Shown piece by piece: positions 1 to 7,901 of a stretch of 64,000 nucleotides of DNA. The translations under genes were made by a program, and so were the position numbers. Under the pieces are notes generated by a model. The model did not search any database. It saw nothing but the letters and a program-made list of their open reading frames with translations, and was not told the DNA's origin. The stretch is taken from positions 97,677-161,676 of IMG/VR virus record IMGVR_UViG_3300037010_001573; one strand, 5' to 3'. The stretch is from a virus. The first letter of the stretch is position 1, and the number at the start of each line of letters is the position of its first letter.

Positions 1-964
1 AAACATCATTAGTAGTAATTGCAAGTTCGTTATATTTTTCTCGTAAATCATAAGCCTCATCATTAGATATAACTAAACTTTTTTCTAATTGAGTTGCTTG
101 TGATGATACATCAAACGCTACCTTTTTTAAAAATGAAAATATTGAAGACAAGGATAAAGCAGATTTAACACTTTCTATTAATTTATTTGCTATGCCTTTT
201 ACTTCTTCTTTAGATTGATAAAATAAACTATTTTGTTTTTTTAGATTATCATTAATAGTATTTAATTCATTTAATTCCTTTTCATACATATCTGCTAATT
301 TTTTATCAGCATATAGTATGTTTTCATGATATTCTAATTCTTTTTTCTTCTGAGATATTATCCTTTCAATACCAGCCGATGATCTTTCTAAAACGTTTAT
401 GCCTCTATCTTCCTCAAAACGTTGTGCTTTTAAAGCTTGTATTTCTTTATTTAATAATTTAGCTCTTTCACCACTTACATTATTAAGACGTTCTGCTTTT
501 TGATTTATACTAGCAGATAAAGCATCTATTCTAGCATTACTTGCTTCTATATTTGATTGTTTATCAGCGTATTTATTTCTTAAATTTAATATATCTTCAT
601 TTAAAATAGTTTCATTTTTTGCAGAATCCGATATTTGTTTACCTAATTGACTTTGTTGATCTATTCTTTTTGATAAAAAATCTTGATATTTAGCTTGTGC
701 CTTGTTTATTTGAAGGGATATTTCTTTATCTTTTAACTTACCAGCATTTAATTTGTCCGTTAAAGCTATAGTATTAGATATACTTTTAGACATTTCACGC
801 ATGTCCTGAAGAACGTCATTTCCTTCTTTTCCTACTTTACGATACCCACCTGCTAAATTAACAATGTTATCAGATAATAATTTAGATAAACTAAGAGTTT
901 CCTTTAACGCTTCATTCTGTTCGTATAATTCTGCTTTTAAATCGGGTTTATTTTGATCTGCCAT
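1..964 (-). CDS. Tape measure protein (partial, 3' end outside window)
   Basis: The ATG is at 964 and the frame stays open to the left edge, giving about 321 visible residues. This is the probable tape measure protein, which sets tail length and occupies the tube lumen. The visible part is almost entirely charged helix with heptad-like Leu/Lys/Glu patterning, plus a short hydrophobic stretch near residue 270 (SLSSIFSFLKKVAF). It follows a gp26-like gene and an overlapping short frame, which is the chaperone, chaperone, tape measure order of most long-tailed phages. No catalytic motif is visible. Another coiled-coil virion protein cannot be excluded. Confidence 0.75.
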   Translation of the reverse strand, partial: MADQNKPDLKAELYEQNEALKETLSLSKLLSDNIVNLAGGYRKVGKEGNDVLQDMREMSKSISNTIALTDKLNAGKLKDKEISLQINKAQAKYQDFLSKRIDQQSQLGKQISDSAKNETILNEDILNLRNKYADKQSNIEASNARIDALSASINQKAERLNNVSGERAKLLNKEIQALKAQRFEEDRGINVLERSSAGIERIISQKKKELEYHENILYADKKLADMYEKELNELNTINDNLKKQNSLFYQSKEEVKGIANKLIESVKSALSLSSIFSFLKKVAFDVSSQATQLEKSLVISNDEAYDLREKYNELAITTNDV

Positions 965-979
965 AATTTATATTATATT

Positions 980-987
980 GATAAATA
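980..987 (-). promoter_or_regulatory. Late-type box before tape measure gene
   Basis: Sense-strand TATTTATC, one base off TATTTATA, lies 16 nt before the ATG at 964 and directly after a terminator hairpin. The position suits a new transcript for the tape measure gene. Confidence 0.35.
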
Positions 988-1015
988 TAAAAAGCGCCTA
1001 TTTTTTAGACGCTTT
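981..1015 (-). terminator. Rho-independent terminator
   Basis: AAAGCGTC (1015-1008) pairs with GGCGCTTT (998-991), with one T-G pair and a 9-nt loop, followed by a U-rich tail. It overlaps the last codons of the short frame upstream of the tape measure gene. Confidence 0.7.
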
Positions 1016-1249
1016 CTTTGCTGTATATGTTGTGTTATTAGGTTTAACAGTTTGCCCGGTCTTATTTAAACTCTTATTTTGACCTTCATTGTTTGGTTTG
1101 TTTTTATTTTCATAATGTGATCTTATTTTTTGATAAATAAATTCTCGATACATTATAGGCATATAATAAACAGTATTCCAATCATAACCACCCTGACCAT
1201 AAAAACATATTTCATGTATTCTAGTAAATAGATATTCTCTATACTTCAA
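998..1249 (-). CDS. Short tail assembly chaperone frame (possible frameshift extension)
   Basis: The frame gives 83 residues if started at the TTG at 1249; no ATG is available near its beginning. It overlaps the 3' end of the gp26-like gene in the +1/-2 frame and is open back to 1273, so the overlap is about 33 nt. A seven-T run lies in the overlap (1265-1259). In long-tailed phages the second chaperone is often made only as a frameshift extension of the first, and the product lies just before the tape measure gene, as here. The C-terminus is basic and rich in Asn and Lys. T4 gp51 occupies the comparable role. Independent TTG initiation is the alternative. Confidence 0.6.
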   Translation of the reverse strand: MKYREYLFTRIHEICFYGQGGYDWNTVYYMPIMYREFIYQKIRSHYENKNKPNNEGQNKSLNKTGQTVKPNNTTYTAKKASKK

Positions 1250-2003
1250 AGTCAGGCCAAAAAAAGCTAATCCCTATAGGGATATTAACGCCCTCCTGTA
1301 CGTATCCGTCTTTTTCTATTGTTATTACAGTATCAATATCCGGTGCTATCTCATAAGCATATTTTTTTAGAGCTCTTGAATCAGGAGCCAATAGATAATT
1401 ATCAACAAAATCATAAATAGATACTTTATCACTTTTCCCATTTACAGATAAAATCATATGTTTTAAACGAGTAGTATTTTCATAAGAACCGTTAGCATCT
1501 ATTTTCTGCATACCTTTGATTTCAGCATCTATTGCTTTATCATCTTTACCAGTTAATAATTTAAAAGTAATAACATTTCCGGATTTAGGCAAAGTAAACT
1601 TAAATTCATTTTTGCCTTTTTCAAATAAATTTTCATCTATTCTCTTTTCATCTAATACTGTTAAATCAACAATATAATCATCTGATTGACCGGTTGATGT
1701 ATTGTTAAACTTGAAAGTGTAATCTTTACCATATCCCAGAATACGGGCAGCAAATAAAACAGCATTTTTATCACCTGTTATCATATCATCTATATCAATA
1801 GGTGTAACAATTAAAGATTTCAACAATTTATCAATTGCTGTTCCTTGTTTGATAAAATTGATATTAGTTAAAATATCTTCATCTCTTGCACTCATATAAC
1901 GCATTTCGATTTCGCCTTTAGATAATGGAGATGTTTCAGGATAAACTAAACCTTTTGAAGGTAATGTAATTGTTTCGGTTGGAATTTTAAACGTATTATT
2001 CAT
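1239..2003 (-). CDS. Baseplate hub / tail assembly chaperone, gp26-like
   Basis: This 254-residue protein resembles the T4 gp26 baseplate family: the N-terminus has LPSKGLVYPE and then EIEMRYMSARDEDILTN (about residues 32-48), the conserved opening of that family. T4 gp26 is 208 aa and helps initiate tail assembly. The gene sits immediately upstream of the short overlapping frame and the tape measure gene, so a tail chaperone role is likely. The start is ATG at 2003 with a TATTTATA box 18 nt upstream. The 3' end (TTT TTT TGG, five codons before the end of the protein) contains the candidate slippery run. Confidence 0.8.
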   Translation of the reverse strand: MNNTFKIPTETITLPSKGLVYPETSPLSKGEIEMRYMSARDEDILTNINFIKQGTAIDKLLKSLIVTPIDIDDMITGDKNAVLFAARILGYGKDYTFKFNNTSTGQSDDYIVDLTVLDEKRIDENLFEKGKNEFKFTLPKSGNVITFKLLTGKDDKAIDAEIKGMQKIDANGSYENTTRLKHMILSVNGKSDKVSIYDFVDNYLLAPDSRALKKYAYEIAPDIDTVITIEKDGYVQEGVNIPIGISFFWPDFEV

Positions 2004-2021
2004 AAACTTATATTATTTGTA

Positions 2022-2029
2022 TATAAATA
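2022..2029 (-). promoter_or_regulatory. Late-type TATTTATA box
   Basis: The exact 8-mer lies 18 nt before the ATG of the gp26-like gene, in the 35-nt gap that follows the dead endonuclease. Confidence 0.45.
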
Positions 2030-2037
2030 TATCAAAA

Positions 2038-2788
2038 AAAAACAAATTGTTATTTTTCTTTATCTCTAATAATATTTTTCTTTTGTGAATCATATTAAGG
2101 TATGGCAAATTTGGTATTTGGATTACAATGCCAAAATCACCATCTACTTCTATTATAATATTTTTTGAAGGAATGTAAAAATCATAAAATGCTTTAATTT
2201 CTTTAGCATAGAATCTTTCAGAATATTCTATATTTAATAAATCTAATATGTTTGCAAATGTTTTTTCTAATTTAGACGAATAATGTTTTTATTTCCTATA
2301 CCTCCATTTTCCTATTTTTCTAAAGCTGTTTTGCTCATTTTATCTTTAGTTTTCTGAGTGTATTTTATTCCTATTCCAAACCCTTTTGGTTTAGGTTTTG
2401 CTACACCTTTTGCTCCTTTAGATATTTTTTCTTTGAAATCAGGTTATTGTCTTCCTATTTTAGCTTTCTCTAATATGTAATTATATTCACCTGAAGCAAA
2501 TTTTTCTTTACGTGTTTTACTTATTGCATTAACTCGTTTTTCAGATTTAAGATCACCCCAATGTCCTTTAAGTCTTGATTGATGACCATGTATGAATTTG
2601 CTAAAACTAAGTTTACCAGGGTCGTATTTGGTATTTTCACCATAACCACACCTACATAAAGGGTTTATACCACCATATTGTGTTTGGATAAGGTAATTTG
2701 ATTTAGTAAGTTTGTGAAAGTATTATATATGTTTTGATAATTTTAGCTCACCTTCTACCTCAAAATTACATAGTTTACATTTTTGCAT
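2038..2788 (-). pseudogene. Degraded Vsr/PD-(D/E)XK-type homing endonuclease
   Basis: From an ATG at 2788 the translation starts MQKCKLCNFEVEG (zinc-finger-like), meets a stop after about 20 codons, then runs through a basic region with NUMOD3-like pieces (KISKGAKG, KTKDKMSKTA) broken by two more stops. After a frame change it reads NILDLLNIEYSERF, then DFYIPSKNIIIEVDGDF. The next expected residues (WHCNPN) are found only in another frame. IIEVDGDFWH-NP is typical of Vsr-like nucleases carried by phage homing endonucleases. At least three stops and two frameshifts show it is dead. It lies between the tube and gp26-like genes, a normal place for a free-standing homing gene. Confidence 0.75.
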
Positions 2789-2790
2789 AA

Positions 2791-2846
2791 AAAATCCTTT
2801 TAATATTAAATATCTTGTTTAGTGATAAACATATTAAAAGGATTTT
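2791..2846 (-). terminator. Long-stem terminator after tube gene
   Basis: Two perfect 16-nt arms (2846-2831 and 2806-2791) with a 24-nt loop form a stem followed by a T run. It lies just past the tail tube stop codon and just before the endonuclease remnant. Confidence 0.75.
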
Positions 2847-2894
2847 AAAATGTGAATGGATTATACTTTCTTTAATCCAATTACAGCATGTTTT

Positions 2895-3386
2895 TCAATA
2901 GTTAAGGACCATGTAATCCATTCCTACTGTCATAGTAAGATTTACAGCTTCTGTATATGTTGACCAATCATAATCATCAAAGTTAGCGGTTTTTATAAAC
3001 GCTCCTTTTACAACCCATTCTGATACAACATCTCCAACAGGTCCTAAAACATTGAATGTTAAATCTTTTTTATAGAAATCGGAATAACCCGCTCTACCTG
3101 TTACTGATTCATATGCTAGACGAGCCCATTCCATTACAACTTGTGCTCCAGAAGGTGCAATTGGGTCAAATAGTGTAAATGTTAAATCACCCCAAAGTCT
3201 TTTACCACTACGTATTTTTCTATAAGTATTGATGTGATCTAAAATAATCTCTCCATCATCAAAAGTTACGGCACTTACTCCTTTAATGATATATGATGGG
3301 ATACCATTTACATACATTATAAACCTATTTGGTAATTTAGGTTCATATTGAGTAAACATAATTTCATTTGCGTTTAATATAGGCAT
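2895..3386 (-). CDS. Tail tube protein, gp19-like
   Basis: The product is 163 residues, exactly the length of T4 gp19. It forms the inner tail tube through which DNA passes. Family-like features are the N-terminal LPNRFIMYVNGIPSYIIK, the central SGKRLWGDLTFTLFDPIAPS, and the C-terminal NFDDYDWSTYTEAVNLTMTV. It follows the sheath gene in transcription order and ends in its own strong terminator, which fits a highly expressed virion protein. The start is ATG at 3386 with a TATTTATA box 25 nt upstream. Confidence 0.92.
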   Translation of the reverse strand: MPILNANEIMFTQYEPKLPNRFIMYVNGIPSYIIKGVSAVTFDDGEIILDHINTYRKIRSGKRLWGDLTFTLFDPIAPSGAQVVMEWARLAYESVTGRAGYSDFYKKDLTFNVLGPVGDVVSEWVVKGAFIKTANFDDYDWSTYTEAVNLTMTVGMDYMVLNY

Positions 3387-3411
3387 GTTTTCTGTATTAT
3401 TAATTGTTATT

Positions 3412-3419
3412 TATAAATA
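3412..3419 (-). promoter_or_regulatory. Late-type TATTTATA box
   Basis: Exact box 25 nt before the tube gene, inside the 37-nt gap between sheath and tube. The flanks make it partly palindromic, so orientation alone is not decisive here. Confidence 0.45.
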
Positions 3420-3423
3420 TTAA

Positions 3424-5610
3424 TTAAGACGGGAATGATACACCAGTTGGTAAGATATTGAAATCTAAAATGATGAATTCAGCCGTTTTTGTTGGTTGTA
3501 TATAAATTTGACCAATTAACTGGTTTCTGTCTATAACGCTTGGTGTGTTGTTTGAATCATCCATTACAACTTTGTAAGCATATAATCCTTGTTTTTGTAC
3601 AACACTATCTAAATACGGATTTACTTGAGATAAAAATCTATTTCTTGTAGATGCTGTATTTTGCTCAAATACTAATGTACGAGAAACACCTGAGATATAT
3701 CCTTTTAAAGCTATTAATAATCTTCTTACACTTACTCTATCCAATGCTGTTGATTTTTGTTGAAGTGTTTTCTGTCCATATACTACTATCCCTTGTCCAG
3801 GAAGTGAAGCTAATGGGTTAACATTATCAACATATAAATTATTTCTATCAGCTAAAGATAATTTTCTTTCTACTTTTACAACATTAGGAATCCCACCACG
3901 TGTAGTACCAGCAGGAGCAAACCAAGGAGCTGATACTTGATCTGTAAAAGCAAAAACACCACCCATTAATACAGAAGCAGGAACCCATACTAGTTTACCC
4001 ATAGCAGAGCTAAATATTTGACACCATGGCCAGTATGTAGCCCCATAACTTGAATTAGAAGCATTTGCTGCTGTTTTAGTGCTGGTAATAGAACCACCAT
4101 AAGGAACTGAATCTACTATAGCTATCGCATCTGCTCTTCCTTCACATAAAGCAATAGGATCAGCACCATTAGAACCAATGTTTATATTTGGATTGCCACC
4201 AGCTAAAAACAAACCAGGAGTTAACAATAAATCAAACTGATATTCATCTGTATTGCTTAGTAAATTTAAAGCCGGAGCATAATCTTCAGTTGTAAATCCT
4301 TGAGCATTTGTTGCACTTGTAGTAATATTTTCAAATAAAAATTTAGGTAAATTTGTATCTACAATACCACCATCAAAAGCACCATTTAAAGAACCACTTC
4401 CTAATACAGGTAAACTAGCACTATGTGTAGATGCTTGGTAAATCCCATTATTATCAAAAGTACCATGTTGTGCTTGAGGAACATCTGATATTCTTACATA
4501 TCTAGAAGCATTAGGAAAATCACCAACATAATCAATATAACCCATACCATCTTCAGCAGAGTATGTATATGTTGGTTTTGAATTACCTAATACTCTAGCG
4601 ATATAATTAGGTTGATTGACATCCATTGATAAATTTGTCCATGTTTCAAGAACATTTTTGTGGTTTTCACTATCATTACCACTTCTTATAGTTAATGTAA
4701 ATGTACCTAATGTAGTACTTACTTGACTTACTTCCCATCTAACATTTGAAGCACTACCACTTGGTAAAACTCCATCAATTATAGTACCACCAGAGTTATT
4801 CATTTGAGAACCCCAAGCTAATGTTTCTAATTCAAAAGCAGCAGAATTAACACCGTCTGTACCTCCAACAAAGTTATTATATGTAGGAAAACCAAATCCA
4901 AAACTACTAGTTAATTCCCAAGAATTACCTGTTGTTCCTGTTTGTAAAGATGTAAATTTAAGTTTACCACCAGCAAAAGAAGCAGAGAAATATGAGTTTA
5001 TATTACCTGTACTATTATTAACAGCATTAACTACATAAGAAGCCCAGTTTGTTGTAGATGAAACATCATTTACTCCATTTGTTCCCACACCCACATATAA
5101 TGTATTAGTACCATCTGAATATGATCCCGTTGATACATAAGGATAATTAAAAATTGTATAACTAACTTCACCATATGGTGTATTAGCATTTAAAAGAATT
5201 TGACTCCAAGAACCAGTATCGCTTGCATTTACAGTAAATGAAGCACTAGCTTGGGTACCAGGGATAGATGAAACCTTACTAGGAGCACTTGCTGATGCAA
5301 ATGACTCTAGAGCGGAACCTGTACCTTGGTGTGTTATTCTAGTTACTAATAATGTGTTTCCACCATTATCAAAATAATTTTTTGCAGCTAATGAAGTAAA
5401 GTATTCTGTACTACCACTAGTGCCGTTATTGAAATTAGTCCCGAATTTAGCAACATAATCACTATAAGTAGTAACTACAGTTGGCACATAAGGAATACCA
5501 TTAACAGTTGGACCCACAATAGCTGCACCTACGACAATAGGGCCTTGTGTTACTGCACTCTGGTCATTCTCATTTGAATAAACACCAGGGGAAATGATTG
5601 CTTCTGCCAT
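3424..5610 (-). CDS. Tail sheath protein, gp18-like
   Basis: This 728-residue protein (T4 gp18 is 659) is the contractile sheath subunit. It begins MAEAIISPGVYSNENDQSAV, the usual sheath opening in which the N-terminal strand links subunits. The C-terminal domain carries ISGVSRTLVFEQNTASTRNR and then VDNVNPLASLPGQGIVVYGQ further upstream, matching the conserved sheath core. The middle is an inserted variable region rich in Ser, Thr and Gly. Its position before the tube gene is standard for the T4 group. The start is ATG at 5610; a one-mismatch late box is 44 nt upstream. Confidence 0.95.
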   Translation of the reverse strand: MAEAIISPGVYSNENDQSAVTQGPIVVGAAIVGPTVNGIPYVPTVVTTYSDYVAKFGTNFNNGTSGSTEYFTSLAAKNYFDNGGNTLLVTRITHQGTGSALESFASASAPSKVSSIPGTQASASFTVNASDTGSWSQILLNANTPYGEVSYTIFNYPYVSTGSYSDGTNTLYVGVGTNGVNDVSSTTNWASYVVNAVNNSTGNINSYFSASFAGGKLKFTSLQTGTTGNSWELTSSFGFGFPTYNNFVGGTDGVNSAAFELETLAWGSQMNNSGGTIIDGVLPSGSASNVRWEVSQVSTTLGTFTLTIRSGNDSENHKNVLETWTNLSMDVNQPNYIARVLGNSKPTYTYSAEDGMGYIDYVGDFPNASRYVRISDVPQAQHGTFDNNGIYQASTHSASLPVLGSGSLNGAFDGGIVDTNLPKFLFENITTSATNAQGFTTEDYAPALNLLSNTDEYQFDLLLTPGLFLAGGNPNINIGSNGADPIALCEGRADAIAIVDSVPYGGSITSTKTAANASNSSYGATYWPWCQIFSSAMGKLVWVPASVLMGGVFAFTDQVSAPWFAPAGTTRGGIPNVVKVERKLSLADRNNLYVDNVNPLASLPGQGIVVYGQKTLQQKSTALDRVSVRRLLIALKGYISGVSRTLVFEQNTASTRNRFLSQVNPYLDSVVQKQGLYAYKVVMDDSNNTPSVIDRNQLIGQIYIQPTKTAEFIILDFNILPTGVSFPS

Positions 5611-5653
5611 TTTTTATATTTTTTGTTTAAGTTTTAATAAATTTTATTCTAAC

Positions 5654-5661
5654 GATAAATA
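5654..5661 (-). promoter_or_regulatory. Late-type box (one mismatch) before sheath gene
   Basis: Sense TATTTATC lies 44 nt before the sheath ATG in a 62-nt gap. It has the same variant as the box before the tape measure gene. Confidence 0.3.
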
Positions 5662-5672
5662 TTCTAAAACAT

Positions 5673-5933
5673 TTACAAACTTGGGGTGAGGTTACCTGTT
5701 TCTAAATCGATTTGTTGGTTACCATATTTATCCCCCAACTGTTTAAAGAATTCATTTTTAGAAGTATTGAATTGTTTTAAAGTATCTGTTATTTTATCTT
5801 TTTCAACATTTAATAAAATTAATTCTGATGATACTGTTCCCAACATGAATATCAAAGTTTGGTATTCTTCCTGAATACGTTTTAAATTGGTTAATTCTTC
5901 TGATGTAATTTGTGTTTGTAATTCTTGTTCCAT
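5673..5933 (-). CDS. Small coiled-coil protein
   Basis: I do not recognise this 86-residue acidic helical protein. Residues 10-70 have regular Leu/Ile spacing with charged residues between, as in a coiled coil, and the C-terminal tail (GNLTPSL) looks extended. It lies between a small cysteine-rich protein and the sheath in a run of tail completion genes, so a structural or assembly role is plausible. No membrane segment or enzyme motif is visible. Confidence 0.75.
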   Translation of the reverse strand: MEQELQTQITSEELTNLKRIQEEYQTLIFMLGTVSSELILLNVEKDKITDTLKQFNTSKNEFFKQLGDKYGNQQIDLETGNLTPSL

Positions 5934-5946
5934 TTTTTATATATTT

Positions 5947-6180
5947 TTATTTATTCCATTTCTTCTCAGGACATGATTCTTTATCAAGGGCAAATATTTT
6001 TTTATCCAATGGACATAAACATACACCACAATAATAAAAATCAACCAAAGTTGTATTTTGTTTTCGAAATTCACACCCATTACATATGGATGCTCTTGAT
6101 TCTGCTATCTTTTTTTCTTCAAAAGTAGGGTTGGCTGCTTTTATCCAAGCTTGACTTATTTCCTTAAATTTTTTAAACAT
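5947..6180 (-). CDS. Small cysteine-rich, probable zinc-binding protein
   Basis: This 77-residue protein has six cysteines in a metal-binding layout: CNGC at 33-36, CGVCLC at 51-56 and C70 in ESCPEKKW. The N-terminal 25 residues are a basic helix. It sits 13 nt downstream of the gp15-like gene. I do not know a function; a zinc-ribbon regulator or an assembly factor are both possible. Confidence 0.75.
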   Translation of the reverse strand: MFKKFKEISQAWIKAANPTFEEKKIAESRASICNGCEFRKQNTTLVDFYYCGVCLCPLDKKIFALDKESCPEKKWNK

Positions 6181-6193
6181 AACATTTTATTTT

Positions 6194-7069
6194 TTATAAC
6201 CCACCACTAGATATATCATTTATATTTTTCACAATTTCTGATGTTATAGATACTACAGATTTAGAAAAAAATTGTTTTTTCCCATTTGTTGCTAGATTTT
6301 TATTTATAGAATCTGGTAGTAGATAACCATGTAATGTTATACTTAATGAAGTTTTTGTTATTCTTTCCTCATTAATAGCATATTCATTTGTCGAATCAAA
6401 TCTATCAATATACGTTCTAAATTGAAATCTATTTTTATCACCCCAATATGAATCAGATGCAAACTCTATTGCTTCTATTATTTTATTGTTTTCTTCTATA
6501 TAGTTGGTATTTACTATACATTCGTATGTTAATGTAACGTAATCAGGAACAGCAGTTAAATAAAACTTATCAGAAGGAATAAAATTATTTAATATTCCAA
6601 AATTATCATATTGGTTTTTAGAATTATATCTAGCTTTGGATACAACTAAATTATTTACATTATTACCATCTAATTTATTACCAATATTTCTGTCTTTTTC
6701 AAACCCCGTTCGACGTACCATTATTATAGGGTACATTAAATTACCGTTTTTATCACGATAGTATCCGTTTCTTTGTACTGATACCCAACGTTCTTGAGAA
6801 CCATATATTACCGGGACTTTTATTTCGCTCCCATTTTGTATTATAGTTGGTTGGATGATTTTATTAAAATAATAAAAAACAGCATCATCTATATCTTGAA
6901 GCCCAACAGTAAACTGTTTTACATCATTTTCTATATCAACCGATATTTGATTAGCTCGGTTTATTTGATCTTCTGGTAAGATTGGTTTAGTATCTGGTAT
7001 AAGTGGGATTATCTGTTCATTCACTCTACGAGCCACTGTATTAGGCAGTAATGGAAGTTCTCTACTCAT
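6194..7069 (-). CDS. Tail sheath stabilizer / completion protein, gp15-like
   Basis: The product is 291 residues (T4 gp15: 272). T4 gp15 caps the tail and contacts the neck after sheath assembly. Supporting features are KVPVIYGSQERWVSVQRNGY near residues 84-103, MYPIIMVRRTGFEKDRNIGN after it, and the second half (TLTYECIVNTNYIEENNKII) that parallels the T4 segment describing strain on a multimeric ring. It overlaps the gp14-like gene by one base. The context (gp13-, gp14-, gp15-like genes in order) strengthens the call. Confidence 0.75.
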   Translation of the reverse strand: MSRELPLLPNTVARRVNEQIIPLIPDTKPILPEDQINRANQISVDIENDVKQFTVGLQDIDDAVFYYFNKIIQPTIIQNGSEIKVPVIYGSQERWVSVQRNGYYRDKNGNLMYPIIMVRRTGFEKDRNIGNKLDGNNVNNLVVSKARYNSKNQYDNFGILNNFIPSDKFYLTAVPDYVTLTYECIVNTNYIEENNKIIEAIEFASDSYWGDKNRFQFRTYIDRFDSTNEYAINEERITKTSLSITLHGYLLPDSINKNLATNGKKQFFSKSVVSITSEIVKNINDISSGGL

Positions 7070-7566
7070 TATCTAGATAGTGTTATACCAAGACCTTCAG
7101 GAGATTGGTAGTTTGTTTTGCATATTATAGAAAAACTTCTACCAAAATCAGCTAAGTAAGGCCCATCATAATTATAATCTGGGTTTTTACCTACTATTTG
7201 TTGGTTTTCATTTACTAAATTTACTTTATAAAAATCATTATTCCATAATATAATATCACCAATTTGAGGAACAACATTTTGTTCTATTAAATCTTTTACT
7301 AAAAATCTAAATGAAAAATCTCTAACAAAATCGGGACCTGTTGGTGTATAGTTACCTTCATAATCTCCTCTATCTATAAGACACGACAACAATACGGGAG
7401 GATAAAACATTTTATTCCCATTTTTTGCTTCTCCATATATGTTTACAGAAGTTTCATCTAAAGAAATCTGATAATATCCTATTTCTTGTTCAATAATATT
7501 GTGAATTAATTCTTTATTTATTACATGAAAAAAAGAAATATCACGAGAAGATCCATATAAAGCCAT
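7069..7566 (-). CDS. Neck protein, gp14-like
   Basis: This 165-residue protein is shorter than T4 gp14 (256 aa) but has the pattern expected of that neck family: KMFYPPVLLSCLIDRGDYEG, then a segment FSFRFLVKDLIEQNVVPQIGD followed by IILWNNDFYKVNLVNENQQ. T4 gp14 joins the head completion complex to the tail. Order with the gp13- and gp15-like neighbours is as expected. The assignment rests on pattern and context, without an alignment. Confidence 0.65.
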   Translation of the reverse strand: MALYGSSRDISFFHVINKELIHNIIEQEIGYYQISLDETSVNIYGEAKNGNKMFYPPVLLSCLIDRGDYEGNYTPTGPDFVRDFSFRFLVKDLIEQNVVPQIGDIILWNNDFYKVNLVNENQQIVGKNPDYNYDGPYLADFGRSFSIICKTNYQSPEGLGITLSR

Positions 7567-7567
7567 A

Positions 7568-7900
7568 TTAATAGTTTCTTATTTTTACCAAAGTGTGTGT
7601 TCTAACATGAAATTTTATCAATCCTGGGATTTTTAAGGCTTCATGTTTTATATTTTTTATTGTATCTAAAGCATTCCCCCTAGATAAAAATTTTGTTTCT
7701 AACAATGAATAATTATACAAATTGTTAGAAGCAGAGTCTAATTTATCGTTATCTACTACTTTTACAACAATAACACCATCTATCCCTCTTACCTGGTTAT
7801 ATATTTCAGTAAAATTAAAATCATTCTTCATTTTTATAATAATCTGAACGAAAAATGTTTCAAAAGTAGTCTCACTTAATAAATGTTCTAATAATACCAT
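7568..7900 (-). CDS. Hypothetical protein between neck genes
   Basis: The 110-residue product has no motif I recognise. An N-terminal helix is followed by alternating strands (VRGIDGVIVVKVVDND, then GLIKFHVRTHTLVKIRNY), consistent with a small alpha/beta fold of ferredoxin type. It lies tightly between the gp13-like and gp14-like genes (1 nt spacing), so it probably takes part in neck or head completion. Confidence 0.75.
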   Translation of the reverse strand: MVLLEHLLSETTFETFFVQIIIKMKNDFNFTEIYNQVRGIDGVIVVKVVDNDKLDSASNNLYNYSLLETKFLSRGNALDTIKNIKHEALKIPGLIKFHVRTHTLVKIRNY

Positions 7901-7901
7901 A

